Shown: positions 1-8,838 of the stretch, piece after piece
Numbering within the stretch: position 1 is the first letter of the stretch
Layout: every line of letters begins with the position of its first letter
Assembly: GCA_027972325.1 (NCBI GenBank)
Contig: JAPMOS010000181.1
Location: 1 to 60,697 of the forward strand
Length of the DNA stretch: 60,697 bases
Direction of reading: 5' to 3'
Source: Paratrimastix pyriformis
Lineage: Eukaryota; Preaxostyla; Paratrimastigidae
Notes under the pieces: generated by a model
What the model was told of the DNA's origin: nothing
The model's database searches: none
Seen by the model: the letters and a program-made list of their open reading frames with translations, nothing else
Made by a program: the position numbers and the translations under genes

Positions 1-299
1 CTCATCCCCTTCACCATTGATGGAATCTGATGTTGGCCGTGATGGCAAAGATTGCCATCATGGCCAGTCTACCGACATTTCACACCGCATGGTCTGCGTA
101 TTTATTCCGCCATTTCCCGTCTGAGCATTGACCACTAGTGCATTCTTGCACTTCTGGGCTGTCTGAAGATGCGCCCTTTCGACCCCCACTCTTTTAGGTT
201 TTCACGAAATCTCCCTCACCGTCCTCCATCGCTCCGCCGGACAAGCCGTCCCCAGGTCTGCTCTTGCGGCTCCTTGGGTGCTCTCCAGTTTTATACTCT

Positions 300-720
300 G
301 GCCTGCAATCTTGTCCGCCAACCTATTCCCTCCGCATCCAGCGATGCCCCTGTCTCCTGGTGCCCCTTTACCCAAACCAGCCTGACCTCGCCCTGTTTCC
401 TCCAAGATTCGTTGGCCCCTCCGAAGAAGACCCTCAGCCTTCGACTCGATTAGGTCGGTCGGCGTCCAGTCTCTCCTCATCAGCCCTTCCACCCATCCCT
501 TTGCCACCTTGCTGTCCGTGCGCACCTCCACGTTTGCATCCTGTCCCACCTGATGGCCTCCAGGATGGCCTCAAGCTCTGCCATTGTTTGTTGCCCCCCT
601 GCCCGTGCCTTCTTCCAACCACGCGCCAGCACCCGTTGGGCAGCCGCTCCACCGCCAGTGCCGCTCGCCGGTCGCCTGCCTTCCTGGATACTACCGTCCG
701 TATAGCCGCCACTTGAGTTC
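300..720 (-). pseudogene. LINE RNase H domain
   Basis: This is the C-terminal ribonuclease H of the LINE, which degrades the RNA strand of the RNA/DNA hybrid. The active-site motifs are visible on the minus strand in order: YTDGS (about 705-690, first Asp), MAELEAILEAI (about 584-550, Glu), VRTDSK (about 520-505, second Asp) and NRLADKIA (about 327-304, the C-terminal Asp region). A one-base frame change separates the Glu motif from the VRTDSK motif, so the domain is no longer continuous. An RNase H behind the RT is typical of I/Tad-like and related LINE clades. Positions 1-300 hold no further domain I recognise. Confidence 0.75.
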
Positions 721-1489
721 GGGCTCCTCTACCCGCACTTCCTCGTCGCATTCCGCTCACCCAGCGCCTCCATTCTGCTCCTCATGCCGCCATCTTTGTT
801 TCACCTGTTCAGGCGCCCCCTTGTTGCATTCGTCGTCCCACTCGCCCCTACCTTCTCTTTTTACCCTCCCTGTCGCCCTGCGTCTTTCTCCGACACCGTG
901 CTACCGCAGGCTTCCCACTCTGCCCCAAAGCCAACTTGGTCTGCTTCCCCTTCTTTGCTTCTCCAGTCTTGCAGCCGGCTCCATTGACCTTGTCCTCGCC
1001 ATTCCTCTGCTTCAATGCCTCTGGCTCCCCTCCTCTCTCCATCCTTGCTTTCTCTCTCCTTCTCCGCCTCTTCCTCTCTAATCCGCCAGCTTCACGTACT
1101 CCGTCTCCACTCTGTTCCCCAGACGCAGACCCGCTCCATGATGGCTTTGACATACTGTGGCTTCCTGCCCTTCCACTGGAACCTACCCCCACTATCAGGT
1201 CTGCCACCTCTGATCCCCCTCCTCATCAGTGTTTGTCTGTGTTGCTTGGTGATCCTGTGCGGGCTTGCCAATTCCTCCAGTGTTGTTGGCATCCCATACC
1301 CCTGCTCCTCTTTCAACTCTTCGCCCTCCCTGAGAATGGCCAGATCATTCCTGGACATGACCTGCAGCATCCCGAGAGGATGCCAGGCATCTTCTCCTTT
1401 CCGTGGGCCTTACCCACTTACCCGGGTCATCCAGCAGGGGTTCACTTGTGGTCCACAACTTCTGAAGAGTGCAATCTCCTCACGGAGCA

Positions 1490-2352
1490 TCACCCACATC
1501 CTTGCTCATCCGCCACTCTCCCCAACAACTGTGTCAGCACCATCATATCATGCACATCCACCGGGTCCTTCAGGCCCATGCCCCCTTCATCCTCCGGGAA
1601 AGCACCTCCCGCCGGATCGCACTTCCCCAGACAGCCACCAATCTCCCTAAAGACCCTCGCATATCTTTGCCGTAGGATCTCCAAGTCCTTCTTTGGCATG
1701 GGGCACTGTCTGGCCGTGTACTGGAGGCACGTCGACACGCACTCGTTGATCATCTGCACCATCAACCTCGGGGGACCTTCTTGTCCATCAGCCTGTGCAG
1801 CCTCCCGCACATTTTCTGGATAACCTTCTCCGTGTTGACCTTCATGTTCATCTCCTCGTCTATCCAAATCCCCAGGTATCGGATGGCCCCACCCTTCTGC
1901 TGGACCTTGATGACCCGACCCTCACCCAAGTCCAGGTCCGTCTTGCTCTTCACCCCCACACAGGTAGTCACACTTGGTCCACGACAGCTGCATGCCCGCC
2001 TCCTCCACCTTCCGTCTCACTGTGTTGACCAACCGGACCATCTGCTCCTTGGTTCGAGTGACCAGCATAACATCGTCAGCAAAGGCAAGGACTTTCACCT
2101 TCCTCCCACTATCCAGGATATACCCACCTTCCTGCTTTCGCACCTCTGCCAGCACTTCCTCCATGAATGAGATAAAGAGCAGACACGGCGGGTCCCTAGC
2201 TGATACCCCCTTTCTATGTCGTAGCTCTCTGTCAGTCCGTACCCTGTGATCACTCTCGCCTTCCTTCCCTCGTACAGACTATCTACGTACCTGATGAATG
2301 CCTCCTCAACCCCCATCCGTCTCAACCCCCTCCTCAGTGCGTCCATGTCCAC
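1490..2352 (-). pseudogene. LINE reverse transcriptase, C-terminal half
   Basis: This continues the RT from the large ORF upstream, in other frames. Visible pieces are VDMDALRRGLRRMGVEE following the catalytic Asp region, an SYDIERG stretch resembling the RT motif before the FADD box, FADDVMLVTRTKEQ (about 2,085-2,045; the FADD catalytic pair) and GGAIRYLGIWID (about 1,890-1,850; the YLG motif of RT block 7). At least two frame changes are needed to read it, so it is a decayed copy. Between 720 and 1,490 the minus strand continues as recognisable linker and thumb sequence without a named domain. Confidence 0.8.
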
Positions 2353-4282
2353 CGTGTCGTATGCTTTTTATGTCCAATGAGCACATATGGAACTCTCGAC
2401 CTCCCATAATTTTCGAGTCAGTGAGCACTCCCATAATCTCTGCGATTGGGGTCTCAATCCTCCGACCCCTCAAGAATCCAAACTGCTCCGCCCCAAACAC
2501 TTGCTTCTCTACGCACCAGTCTTGAAACCGCGACGCCACCACCACCTGCAGCCCCTTCAGAAAAACTTGGATCAAAGTGATCGGTCTCCTTCCTGCCGGG
2601 TCCCCCGGGTGCTCCGTCTGCAATTTCGTGGCCATAGACACCGAGCTAATCTTGAGCTCCTGCGGCACCTCACTCTTTTCCAGCATCTCATTATATCTCC
2701 TTCTCATCCACTCCTTGATCTCATCCTGACAGGCGTGAATCATCTCCGCCGTCACCCCGTCCGGGCCCGCTGCCTTGCCATCTGGGAGTGCTCCCAGGAT
2801 CGTTTCAACGTCATGCATGGTAAGGGGGGCCATGATGACCCTCTCCTCCTCCTGAGACCTTCCCACCGGTGCCTGCTTCATTCCGCCCATCGGCATCACT
2901 CTCCTTGCCAGGTCCGCCATGAATTCCCTCCATCCCCTCTTCACCAATTCTGGATCTGTCACCACCTTATCCACCTTGCCTTCACCGTTCTTGGTGGCAT
3001 ACGCCGTGACGGGCGCCACCCCGTCAGTCATTATGCCCTTATATATCCGTTTGCGTTTTCCCTCCAACGCCCTGTCCCGCTTCTTGTAGTGCATGCTTCT
3101 CATCTTTGCCAATTGGCGCTGCATCTCCCTCCTCCTTTCCGAGTCCCTCTCCTCCACCGCCCTCCGCCGCAGCTTCCTCATGCGGTGGGGCTCGTAGTCC
3201 CGATCCGTATTTGTAACCTCCCGGTACCCAAACACATGCCCCGCCGTTTCCCTCAGGATCCGACCCATCTGTTCGAATGACAGCTCCTCCCCCTTCCCCG
3301 ATGCCTTTCGAATCATCTCCGCCACCTTCCTCCTATATGAGCCCATCTTCTCCACCAACACATCATACTCTTCTCTCCCTTTTTCACGCAGCAACGCGTC
3401 CAAGTCCGACCTGGACGGGCAAATGGCCACCTTCCTCCTTGTCGTCCCCGCCCATGCCGGCAGCATGTTCCTCAAGTCAGTCACGACCATGTGATGGTCT
3501 GTAACTTCGCTCCACTGTATCTCCTCATTTCTCCATACCCATAGGTTATCGAGCATCCTTGCCATCGTCCCTTGCGTTGCGAGGCAAAGGTCCAACCGAG
3601 CCACCCCTTTCATCCCCGGCTGCTTGTCCTTCTCCTCTGCATCCCCCCCCTTCTTGTTCCGCACAAACGTGATCTCATTCTCCTTGCCTACCATCTTCGC
3701 CGTGTCATACAGTCCCAACTTCTCATGCTCTCCGACTTCCTTGGCCCAGCTATTCGCATCCGTGTACACCACCACTCCCCTTCCCTCTGCCGCCCCCTCC
3801 GCCATGCACTCATCCAGCCTTTCAATAATCACCTTCCTGACCCTCTCCTTGTCATCTCCCTCCCCAGTCGGATAGTACATATTCACCAGCCGGAGGTTGG
3901 TCTTTCCCTCCGACCAGTCCATGTACATCAAATAGCCCGGCAGGACCTCCGTGACACGACGCACCGCCATCTGCAGGGTCCGTCTATATCCTATCATCAC
4001 CCCCCCCTTGGGGTGACGCTCCACCGCATTCTCCACCACCGAACTCCTCCACCGCCATCCCCTCATCCACTTCTCCTCCAACTGCTCCTTATTCGCCTTC
4101 GTCCCCTTTGTTTCTTGCAACAGGGCAATGTCTACCCGTCCTACCCGCAACAGGTCCGCCACATGACTTCGCTTCCACTCTGACCCAAGTCCTCGCACAT
4201 TCCACCCTGCCACCCGCATCCTGTCCTCCTCCTTCATCGGCAACCCGCCCTCAGGTTGGCCTCCTTCCTCCCCTGGCACCAC
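2306..4282 (-). CDS. LINE ORF: AP-type endonuclease plus N-terminal half of reverse transcriptase
   Basis: The open frame is 658 aa. Endonuclease motifs in order: GWNVRGLGS (catalytic Asn), ALLQETKGT (Glu), VVYTDANSW (Asp/Asn pair), and VTDHHMVV (the SDH-like Asp-His). The enzyme nicks target DNA for target-primed reverse transcription. RT motifs follow: GPDGVTAEMIH, ISSVSMATK, RRPITLIQVFLK, FGFLRGRR and SLDIK, where the frame shifts away just before the end. The N-terminus overlaps the end of the USP-bearing ORF. In the second copy (49,285-49,757) the two regions are fused in one frame, so the overlap here is probably a frameshift and the family may make one polyprotein. Confidence 0.9.
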   Translation of the reverse strand: MVPGEEGGQPEGGLPMKEEDRMRVAGWNVRGLGSEWKRSHVADLLRVGRVDIALLQETKGTKANKEQLEEKWMRGWRWRSSVVENAVERHPKGGVMIGYRRTLQMAVRRVTEVLPGYLMYMDWSEGKTNLRLVNMYYPTGEGDDKERVRKVIIERLDECMAEGAAEGRGVVVYTDANSWAKEVGEHEKLGLYDTAKMVGKENEITFVRNKKGGDAEEKDKQPGMKGVARLDLCLATQGTMARMLDNLWVWRNEEIQWSEVTDHHMVVTDLRNMLPAWAGTTRRKVAICPSRSDLDALLREKGREEYDVLVEKMGSYRRKVAEMIRKASGKGEELSFEQMGRILRETAGHVFGYREVTNTDRDYEPHRMRKLRRRAVEERDSERRREMQRQLAKMRSMHYKKRDRALEGKRKRIYKGIMTDGVAPVTAYATKNGEGKVDKVVTDPELVKRGWREFMADLARRVMPMGGMKQAPVGRSQEEERVIMAPLTMHDVETILGALPDGKAAGPDGVTAEMIHACQDEIKEWMRRRYNEMLEKSEVPQELKISSVSMATKLQTEHPGDPAGRRPITLIQVFLKGLQVVVASRFQDWCVEKQVFGAEQFGFLRGRRIETPIAEIMGVLTDSKIMGGREFHMCSLDIKSIRHGGHGRTEEGVETDGG

Positions 4283-5492
4283 TTCTCCACCCCCCGAAAC
4301 TCCTCCTCCTCCGCCTTCACGTCATATCCCCTCTCAATATCCAACATTTTTGCTTTTTGCCTCCTCTTCCTTTGTGCATCCTTCTTCCCCCTCTTCTTCC
4401 TTGCCTTCCTGCTCATCCCATCCCCAGGTCGCCGACTCACTTCCGGATACGACACGCCCGCTACCAGGACCTGCTCCTCCTGTCCTTCAGGCTTCTCCGC
4501 CTTGTCTGCTCCCCGCCCTGTCATCCCTTGACTCTCTTTCCTCACCGCACACGATACCTTCTGCAGTCTCCCCTCTGCAGCTCCCCCTGGCCCCCTCCCG
4601 GACCTTTGCATCCGCGACCCCATTCCAGCTTCAGCCACGTACACGAAAACATCCCCATGCATAATCTCGCACTCCTCCACCTCATACACCACACTGTCAT
4701 TGAACCTCCACCACGCCCCATCAATCCTTTTCAGTGCCACCCAATGACGCCCCCGCCCTTCTTCCACAGAATTCCGCCTCCGCTTCCAGGTGGTAGCTTG
4801 TCCCGAGTACGTCTACTATGTCCGGCTGCACTTTCCACTGCGTCTGATCCGCCCCCCTACCCCTCTGGTTCCGAACCACCTGCACCACCAGGACACTCTC
4901 CCCTTCTATCGCACGCTCATCCCGTGCATGCCACTGGTCCCCACCACACACCGGACACTTCTTCATGACACGGTCATCTGCCATCACTACCCTCCTTACC
5001 GCCTCATTCATACTGTCTCCGTCCCTCATCAGACGCACAAACAAGCACTCCCGCGCCCTCTCTCTGCCAACACTTTCACATCCGCATTCCACACGTCCAC
5101 CACCCTCATCCTGACTCCCACCGGGATCCGCGCCCTTTCAGCAGCTCAATCACAGCCACCCCTGCTTCTCCATCCTGCGTCTCATCCAGTCCCTCCGTCC
5201 CCCTCTTCCAAATCCCTTCTTCTCCATCAGGGTCCCCACCGACACCTCTGACCACATCAAACAGCGGATCTGCCCCACCAACCGCCTCCGCCGCCTGCAG
5301 CCCGGCGCTCAACCAACACCTGTGTCCAGTCGTGTTGGCGATGCCACGATATTGCTCGACGTCTCCCTGCACCGGTACCCTATCCATCCCCGGCTGCCCG
5401 CTCCCTCCCCATCCAAATCGTCCATGCCTCTCCCCTCCAGGGTACATCCTCGCCGGACACCCATCGACACCTCTCGATGCCACCACTTTCAC
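4234..5492 (-). CDS. USP-like (peptidase C19) cysteine protease domain carried by the LINE
   Basis: Three boxes match the ubiquitin-specific protease layout. Cys box: GIANTTGHRCWLSAGLQAA, candidate catalytic Cys at about 5,318. Acidic box: DETQDGEAGVAVIELL, resembling the QDAxEFLxxLL region. Zinc/finger and C-terminal part: CPVCGGDQWHARDE, then LVVQVVRN, KVQPDIVDV and YHLEAEAEFCGRR. His box: GRHWVALKRIDGAWWRFNDS, candidate catalytic His at about 4,746, followed by the FNDS Asn/Asp. It is read in three frames (about 5,492-5,106, 5,092-4,721, 4,767-4,234), so this copy is damaged. The role is inference: USP enzymes remove ubiquitin, so it could protect the element's proteins or alter host turnover. 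The basic tail (KARKKRGKKDAQRKRRQKAK) leads into the endonuclease. Confidence 0.7.
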
Positions 5493-5499
5493 CCCATCC

Positions 5500-5985
5500 T
5501 ACCAACCGAACCCCCGGCATCCATCCGCCCCGCCCTCGTCCATGCCGCGCCATCCCCGCACCCTTCTCCGAGCCGTCTTCCGCCCGTCTCCCCACTCCAT
5601 CTCCGCACCTTTCTTTGCGCTTCTTCCTTTTCCCACAATCTCCTCCTCTGCACCTCACATTCCGCTATCCCCATCGCCAACAACCAATTCCATGTCAGCC
5701 CCAACCCTGCCATTACCACCCTCGCCCACCGTGCGATCCACTGGCTGATACATCTCCAGTGTCCTTCGTTCATCTTGTTTTCTGAAATATAATGCCAGAC
5801 CATTGTTGTTCCGCTGCCTTTTGCCTGACCGAGATCACCGTCACATCGCAGCCCCCAGAGTCCGTTCCCCTGATCAGCAAATGGCACAGAACCCTCATCC
5901 TTCCGCTCACATGCCACATCTTCTCGGTCCCCACAGCATCTTTCAACATGACTCCTCGGGCTCCCCCTACCCCATCGCTCATCCT
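5500..5985 (-). CDS. N-terminal region of the LINE protein, no known domain
   Basis: The frame is open upstream of the USP Cys box, read on the minus strand. It holds an aromatic/aliphatic stretch (WHYISENKMNEGHWRC, then ARVVMAGLGLTWNWLLAMG), followed by Arg/Glu-rich and Gly/Arg-rich sequence. I recognise no domain. The start is not resolved: a Met lies near 5,982 but in a different frame from the later part. Upstream of this the sequence turns AT-rich and reaches the MITE inverted repeat. Confidence 0.35.
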
Positions 5986-6096
5986 GCATTAGTTCAGCCT
6001 TTTCCGGCAGCCTCCTCCGGCTAGAAGCTATCCCCCACGCAGAAATTGGAGAACAAAATTGTGCTAAGACCAGAAAAATTCTTGATAGTATATTAG

Positions 6097-7168
6097 TACC
6101 GTACTTGACATAATTTAGTACACCCGCCAGGTCGGCATTTTTGGCACTTTTCTCGGAGTGGTGTACTAAATTTTGTCTCCCCCAATCTGAAATTTTTGTC
6201 TGTACAAAGACGCTCCTTTTTTTTTTTGCGCGCTTCGCGCGCCCGAAAGACACGACACATTGTATGCGGGTGTGTGCGGGTGTGTGCGGGTGTGTGCGGG
6301 TGTGTGCGGGTGTGTGCGGGTGTGTGCGGGTGTGTGCGGGTGTGTACGGGGTGTGCGGGGTGTGCGGGGTGTGCGGGTGTGTGCGGGTGTGTGCAAGTCA
6401 GTATGTGTGTTTGTGTGCCTGTGTGTGTCTGCGGGAGGGCAGATGGTTCTATGCGCATGCATGGCGGGGATGTGGTGTGTGTGTGGGGGGGCCGGGGGGA
6501 GGGGGAGGGGGGAGGGAGGGGGGTTCGGTCCGCCGCGCCGCACTGCCCTGAATCTCTCGGACGAAGCGGAGAAGAACGGAGAAGGAACGTTGTCCGAGTG
6601 TCGGCGTCGACCGCCCCAACTGGGGGCGTGAGCCGACGGTCACTAGGGCGTTCCTTCCTGCGAGGTTGTCTCGCGAGGAGGGCGGACCGGGAGGTCTATA
6701 TTACCCAAGGACTCGGCGTGTGCCAGTCTAATGCATTCGTCCCGGAACCCTCACGCAGCCCACCCCCCCCCACCCCCCCCACCCACCCACCCCACCGCCA
6801 CCACCCACCACCCCACCCATCACCCACCCATCACCCACCCACCACAAAACATTTCAATGGGGTGCACCACTGCTCCGGAAGTGAAGGAGGAGGAGGAGGA
6901 AGGGAGGGAGGGAGGAGTGGAGCATGGGGTAAGCCCTCTTCCCTCGCCGCCAGACGCTTCCCAAATATCACGCCCCACGCCCGCCACCCGTCACGGCAGC
7001 CCCCACGCCCCCACGCCCCCATGACCTCCCCGCCCGCCCCCAGCCTCCATTTTTTTTTAATTTCGGGCACAATTTTTCCAAAAATTTTCCCCTACGGGGT
7101 AGGATTTTCCATTTTTCCGGGGTGGTGTACTAAATTATGCCGGGTACTAAATTATGTCAAGTACGGTA
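6097..7168. mobile_element. MITE-like element with TA target duplication
   Basis: The ends are a perfect 25-bp inverted repeat including the TA: 6,097-6,121 and 7,144-7,168. If TA is the target duplication, the terminal inverted repeats are 23 bp and begin CCGTACTTGACATAA. This is the Tc1/mariner style of insertion, but there is no transposase ORF, so it would be non-autonomous. Subterminal GGTGGTGTACTAAAT blocks repeat the TIR's inner sequence at both ends. A GCGCGC-TTC-GCGCGC hairpin lies at about 6,228-6,243, followed by a 10-bp minisatellite. The right half is GC-rich. A second family member lies at 18,815-19,590. Confidence 0.75.
6262..6395. repeat. 10-bp minisatellite (GTGTGCGGGT)n inside the MITE
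   Basis: About nine near-perfect units of GTGTGCGGGT pass into GTGTGCGGGG and back. The sister MITE at 18,815 carries GTGTGCGGGC units at the matching place, so the minisatellite is part of the element and its units are being homogenised separately in each copy. Confidence 0.9.
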
Positions 7169-7532
7169 GGGCACCCTGAGTGGGGGGCAACTGTCACACG
7201 ACAAAAAGCGTCTAACTATGCCTCCGGAAAAAAGGAGAAAGAAAAAAGCAAAGCAAGAAAGCAGCTTTTTTCGTGCGACTCTATTGAGGAAGTTCCCCAC
7301 AGCGTCAAATGTGAACGGGGTCATTAGAAAGGACGCGCACGCCCCTTGTATAGAAAATTACCCCATCCCCGTCCGAAGGGCCCCCAAGGGGCCCCCCCGG
7401 GGCCTGGGTCTGGGGTGCCTATGGGGTAGTAGGGCAGGGCCCAGCCCGTGTGTGTGTGTTGTGTTATACTATTCAATCACCTAAACAGCACGACATAATC
7501 GAACTGAGAAATAGTGAATGAAAACCGTTGGT

Positions 7533-7546
7533 CCGGCCGAAGCCGG
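7533..7546 (-). other. 3' hairpin of retroposon copy 1
   Basis: On the minus strand this reads CCGGC-TTCG-GCCGG, a five-pair stem with a UUCG tetraloop, preceded by ATTTTACCCG. The same hairpin occurs in copies 2 and 3 at the same place, about 50-90 bases before the tail. Confidence 0.8.
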
Positions 7547-7721
7547 CGGGTAAAATGCACCCCAGCGCTCCCTCCAGGGGAAGGTGCACAGGGGGCATCG
7601 GGAGGAAGAGAGAGACTGGAAACTCGCAAGGAAACATCAACTCGCATACAAAATGGAACAAAGAGGACATGACAGAATGAGGGGGCGGGGGGACCGAAGA
7701 ACAGAAAAAAGAAAACGAAAG

Positions 7722-8838
7722 TTAATACGAGAAGCACTCCTCGCGCCAGCCTGAGGGGGGGCTACTGCCCATCCACCAGCACCGGAATGACCGGTAGCTC
7801 AACTTGGATGGTCCCCTGATCCACCGTCCCCACACTGGCTCCTTCCCCACATCATGATCCCCCCGGCTGGGGACCAGGTCGGCGGCACCAATCTTGCGAA
7901 CAGCAGCGGAAGCAGCCGGCGCCACGGCAGCGGGATCAGGCGCCTTGGTGTCAGCCATGGCAGGGCCAGACACAGACAAGGGGGGCACAACAACAGGGAC
8001 AGCAGGGGCAGGGGCACCCACTGCAGGGGCGATCGACTTCTTGCCTCCGGGCTCACCCCCCTTCGCCGAGGCTGGGGCTGGGGTGCGGGAGCTCGCAGGC
8101 GGCTTGGCGACCACTGGGTCAGGAACCGGGGTGGACGGGGCGGTGGGCGCCGCCGGTTGATGTGCAAACGGGTTCCCGAAGGGGCCGGGACCGCAGGGGG
8201 TGCACAGTGGTGACCTCAAAGGGGTTGGCAGCCCGTCCTTTCTTGGAGCCCGAGAGCGACTTCGGAGAAGGAGGGCTGCGAGGGTGTGGCGGACCTCCAC
8301 CCAATTGACGGGGTGGGGTGGTGATACATGATGTCGGCCGACACCCACTCATTGAGGTTGTGTGACGTGACGAATCAGACGGTTTCAAAGAGCGGTTGGA
8401 TGAGGCTGCGGGACCACCAAAACGCATACTCATTGGGAGCTCCTCGGACGATTCCGATGAGATACTCTCCAAGTCCGATTGTCCAGCATGCCACGTGACA
8501 GAGCCAAGCACTTGATAAAAGAAGTCAGTCATAGACGAAACGAGCATTTCTCGCTCGAGGCTGCCGAGCATTTCAACGATCGTCTTCAGCAATGCTCTGG
8601 AGACGACCCGCTGCTTGTGAACAGTGATGTACCCAAACAATTTCGCAAGCTCAGGAAGCATCTTTTGCGTAAGCACCTTGAAATCGCTGTCCAGATCCGT
8701 ATAGCGGAGATGCTTTTCAGAGATGTCGCGGTTCAGGAAGCGCAGAAACGGATCATCATTGCGTTTAATTTCGGCATGCATCATGACGAAGTTGCTGACG
8801 TCTCCATCAAGATCGTCATTTTCCGAGCAGATTTCCAT
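7722..8838 (-). CDS. Retroposon protein, copy 1 (conserved WWI/WWMGS family), frameshifted
   Basis: The N-terminal part starts MEICSENDDLDGDVSNF (Met at 8,838). Like the other two copies it has an acidic DDL/DEL motif, an HAEI/HASI motif, a DDPF-like motif, and a KLFGY segment before a leucine-rich helix. The middle is Pro/Ala/Ser-rich with QLGGGPPHPRSPPSPKS and NPF motifs. The C-terminus reads VWGRWIRGPSKLSYRS...CWWMGSSPPSGW and ends at 7,722. One frame change in the NPF region separates the halves, so this copy looks inactive. I recognise no domain. By position it might be an ORF1-like nucleic-acid chaperone, but this is a guess. Confidence 0.75.

Larger units (their letters stand above)
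1..6045 (-). mobile_element. LINE (non-LTR retrotransposon) with USP-like, endonuclease, RT and RNase H domains
   Basis: Read on the minus strand, the protein order is: N-terminal region (about 5,970-5,500), USP-like cysteine protease (about 5,390-4,650), basic linker, AP-type endonuclease (about 4,230-3,470), reverse transcriptase (about 2,850-1,700), thumb/connection, RNase H (about 705-300). The frame changes several times: between the USP and endonuclease ORFs, inside the RT just after the SLDIK motif, and once inside RNase H. This copy is therefore inactive. The 3' end lies beyond position 1 or in the first 300 bases, where I see no clear terminus. The 5' end is not exactly defined; it lies just outside the MITE that starts at 6,097. 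A second, truncated copy at 48,400-49,757 shows the same USP-then-endonuclease order, so the protease is part of the family and not a chance neighbour. Confidence 0.85.

Noticed and set aside
6093-6631. Frames made of [10 protein letters not shown] or [10 protein letters not shown] repeats
   Set aside because: Products of the 10-bp minisatellite in the MITE. The same applies at 18,850-19,160.
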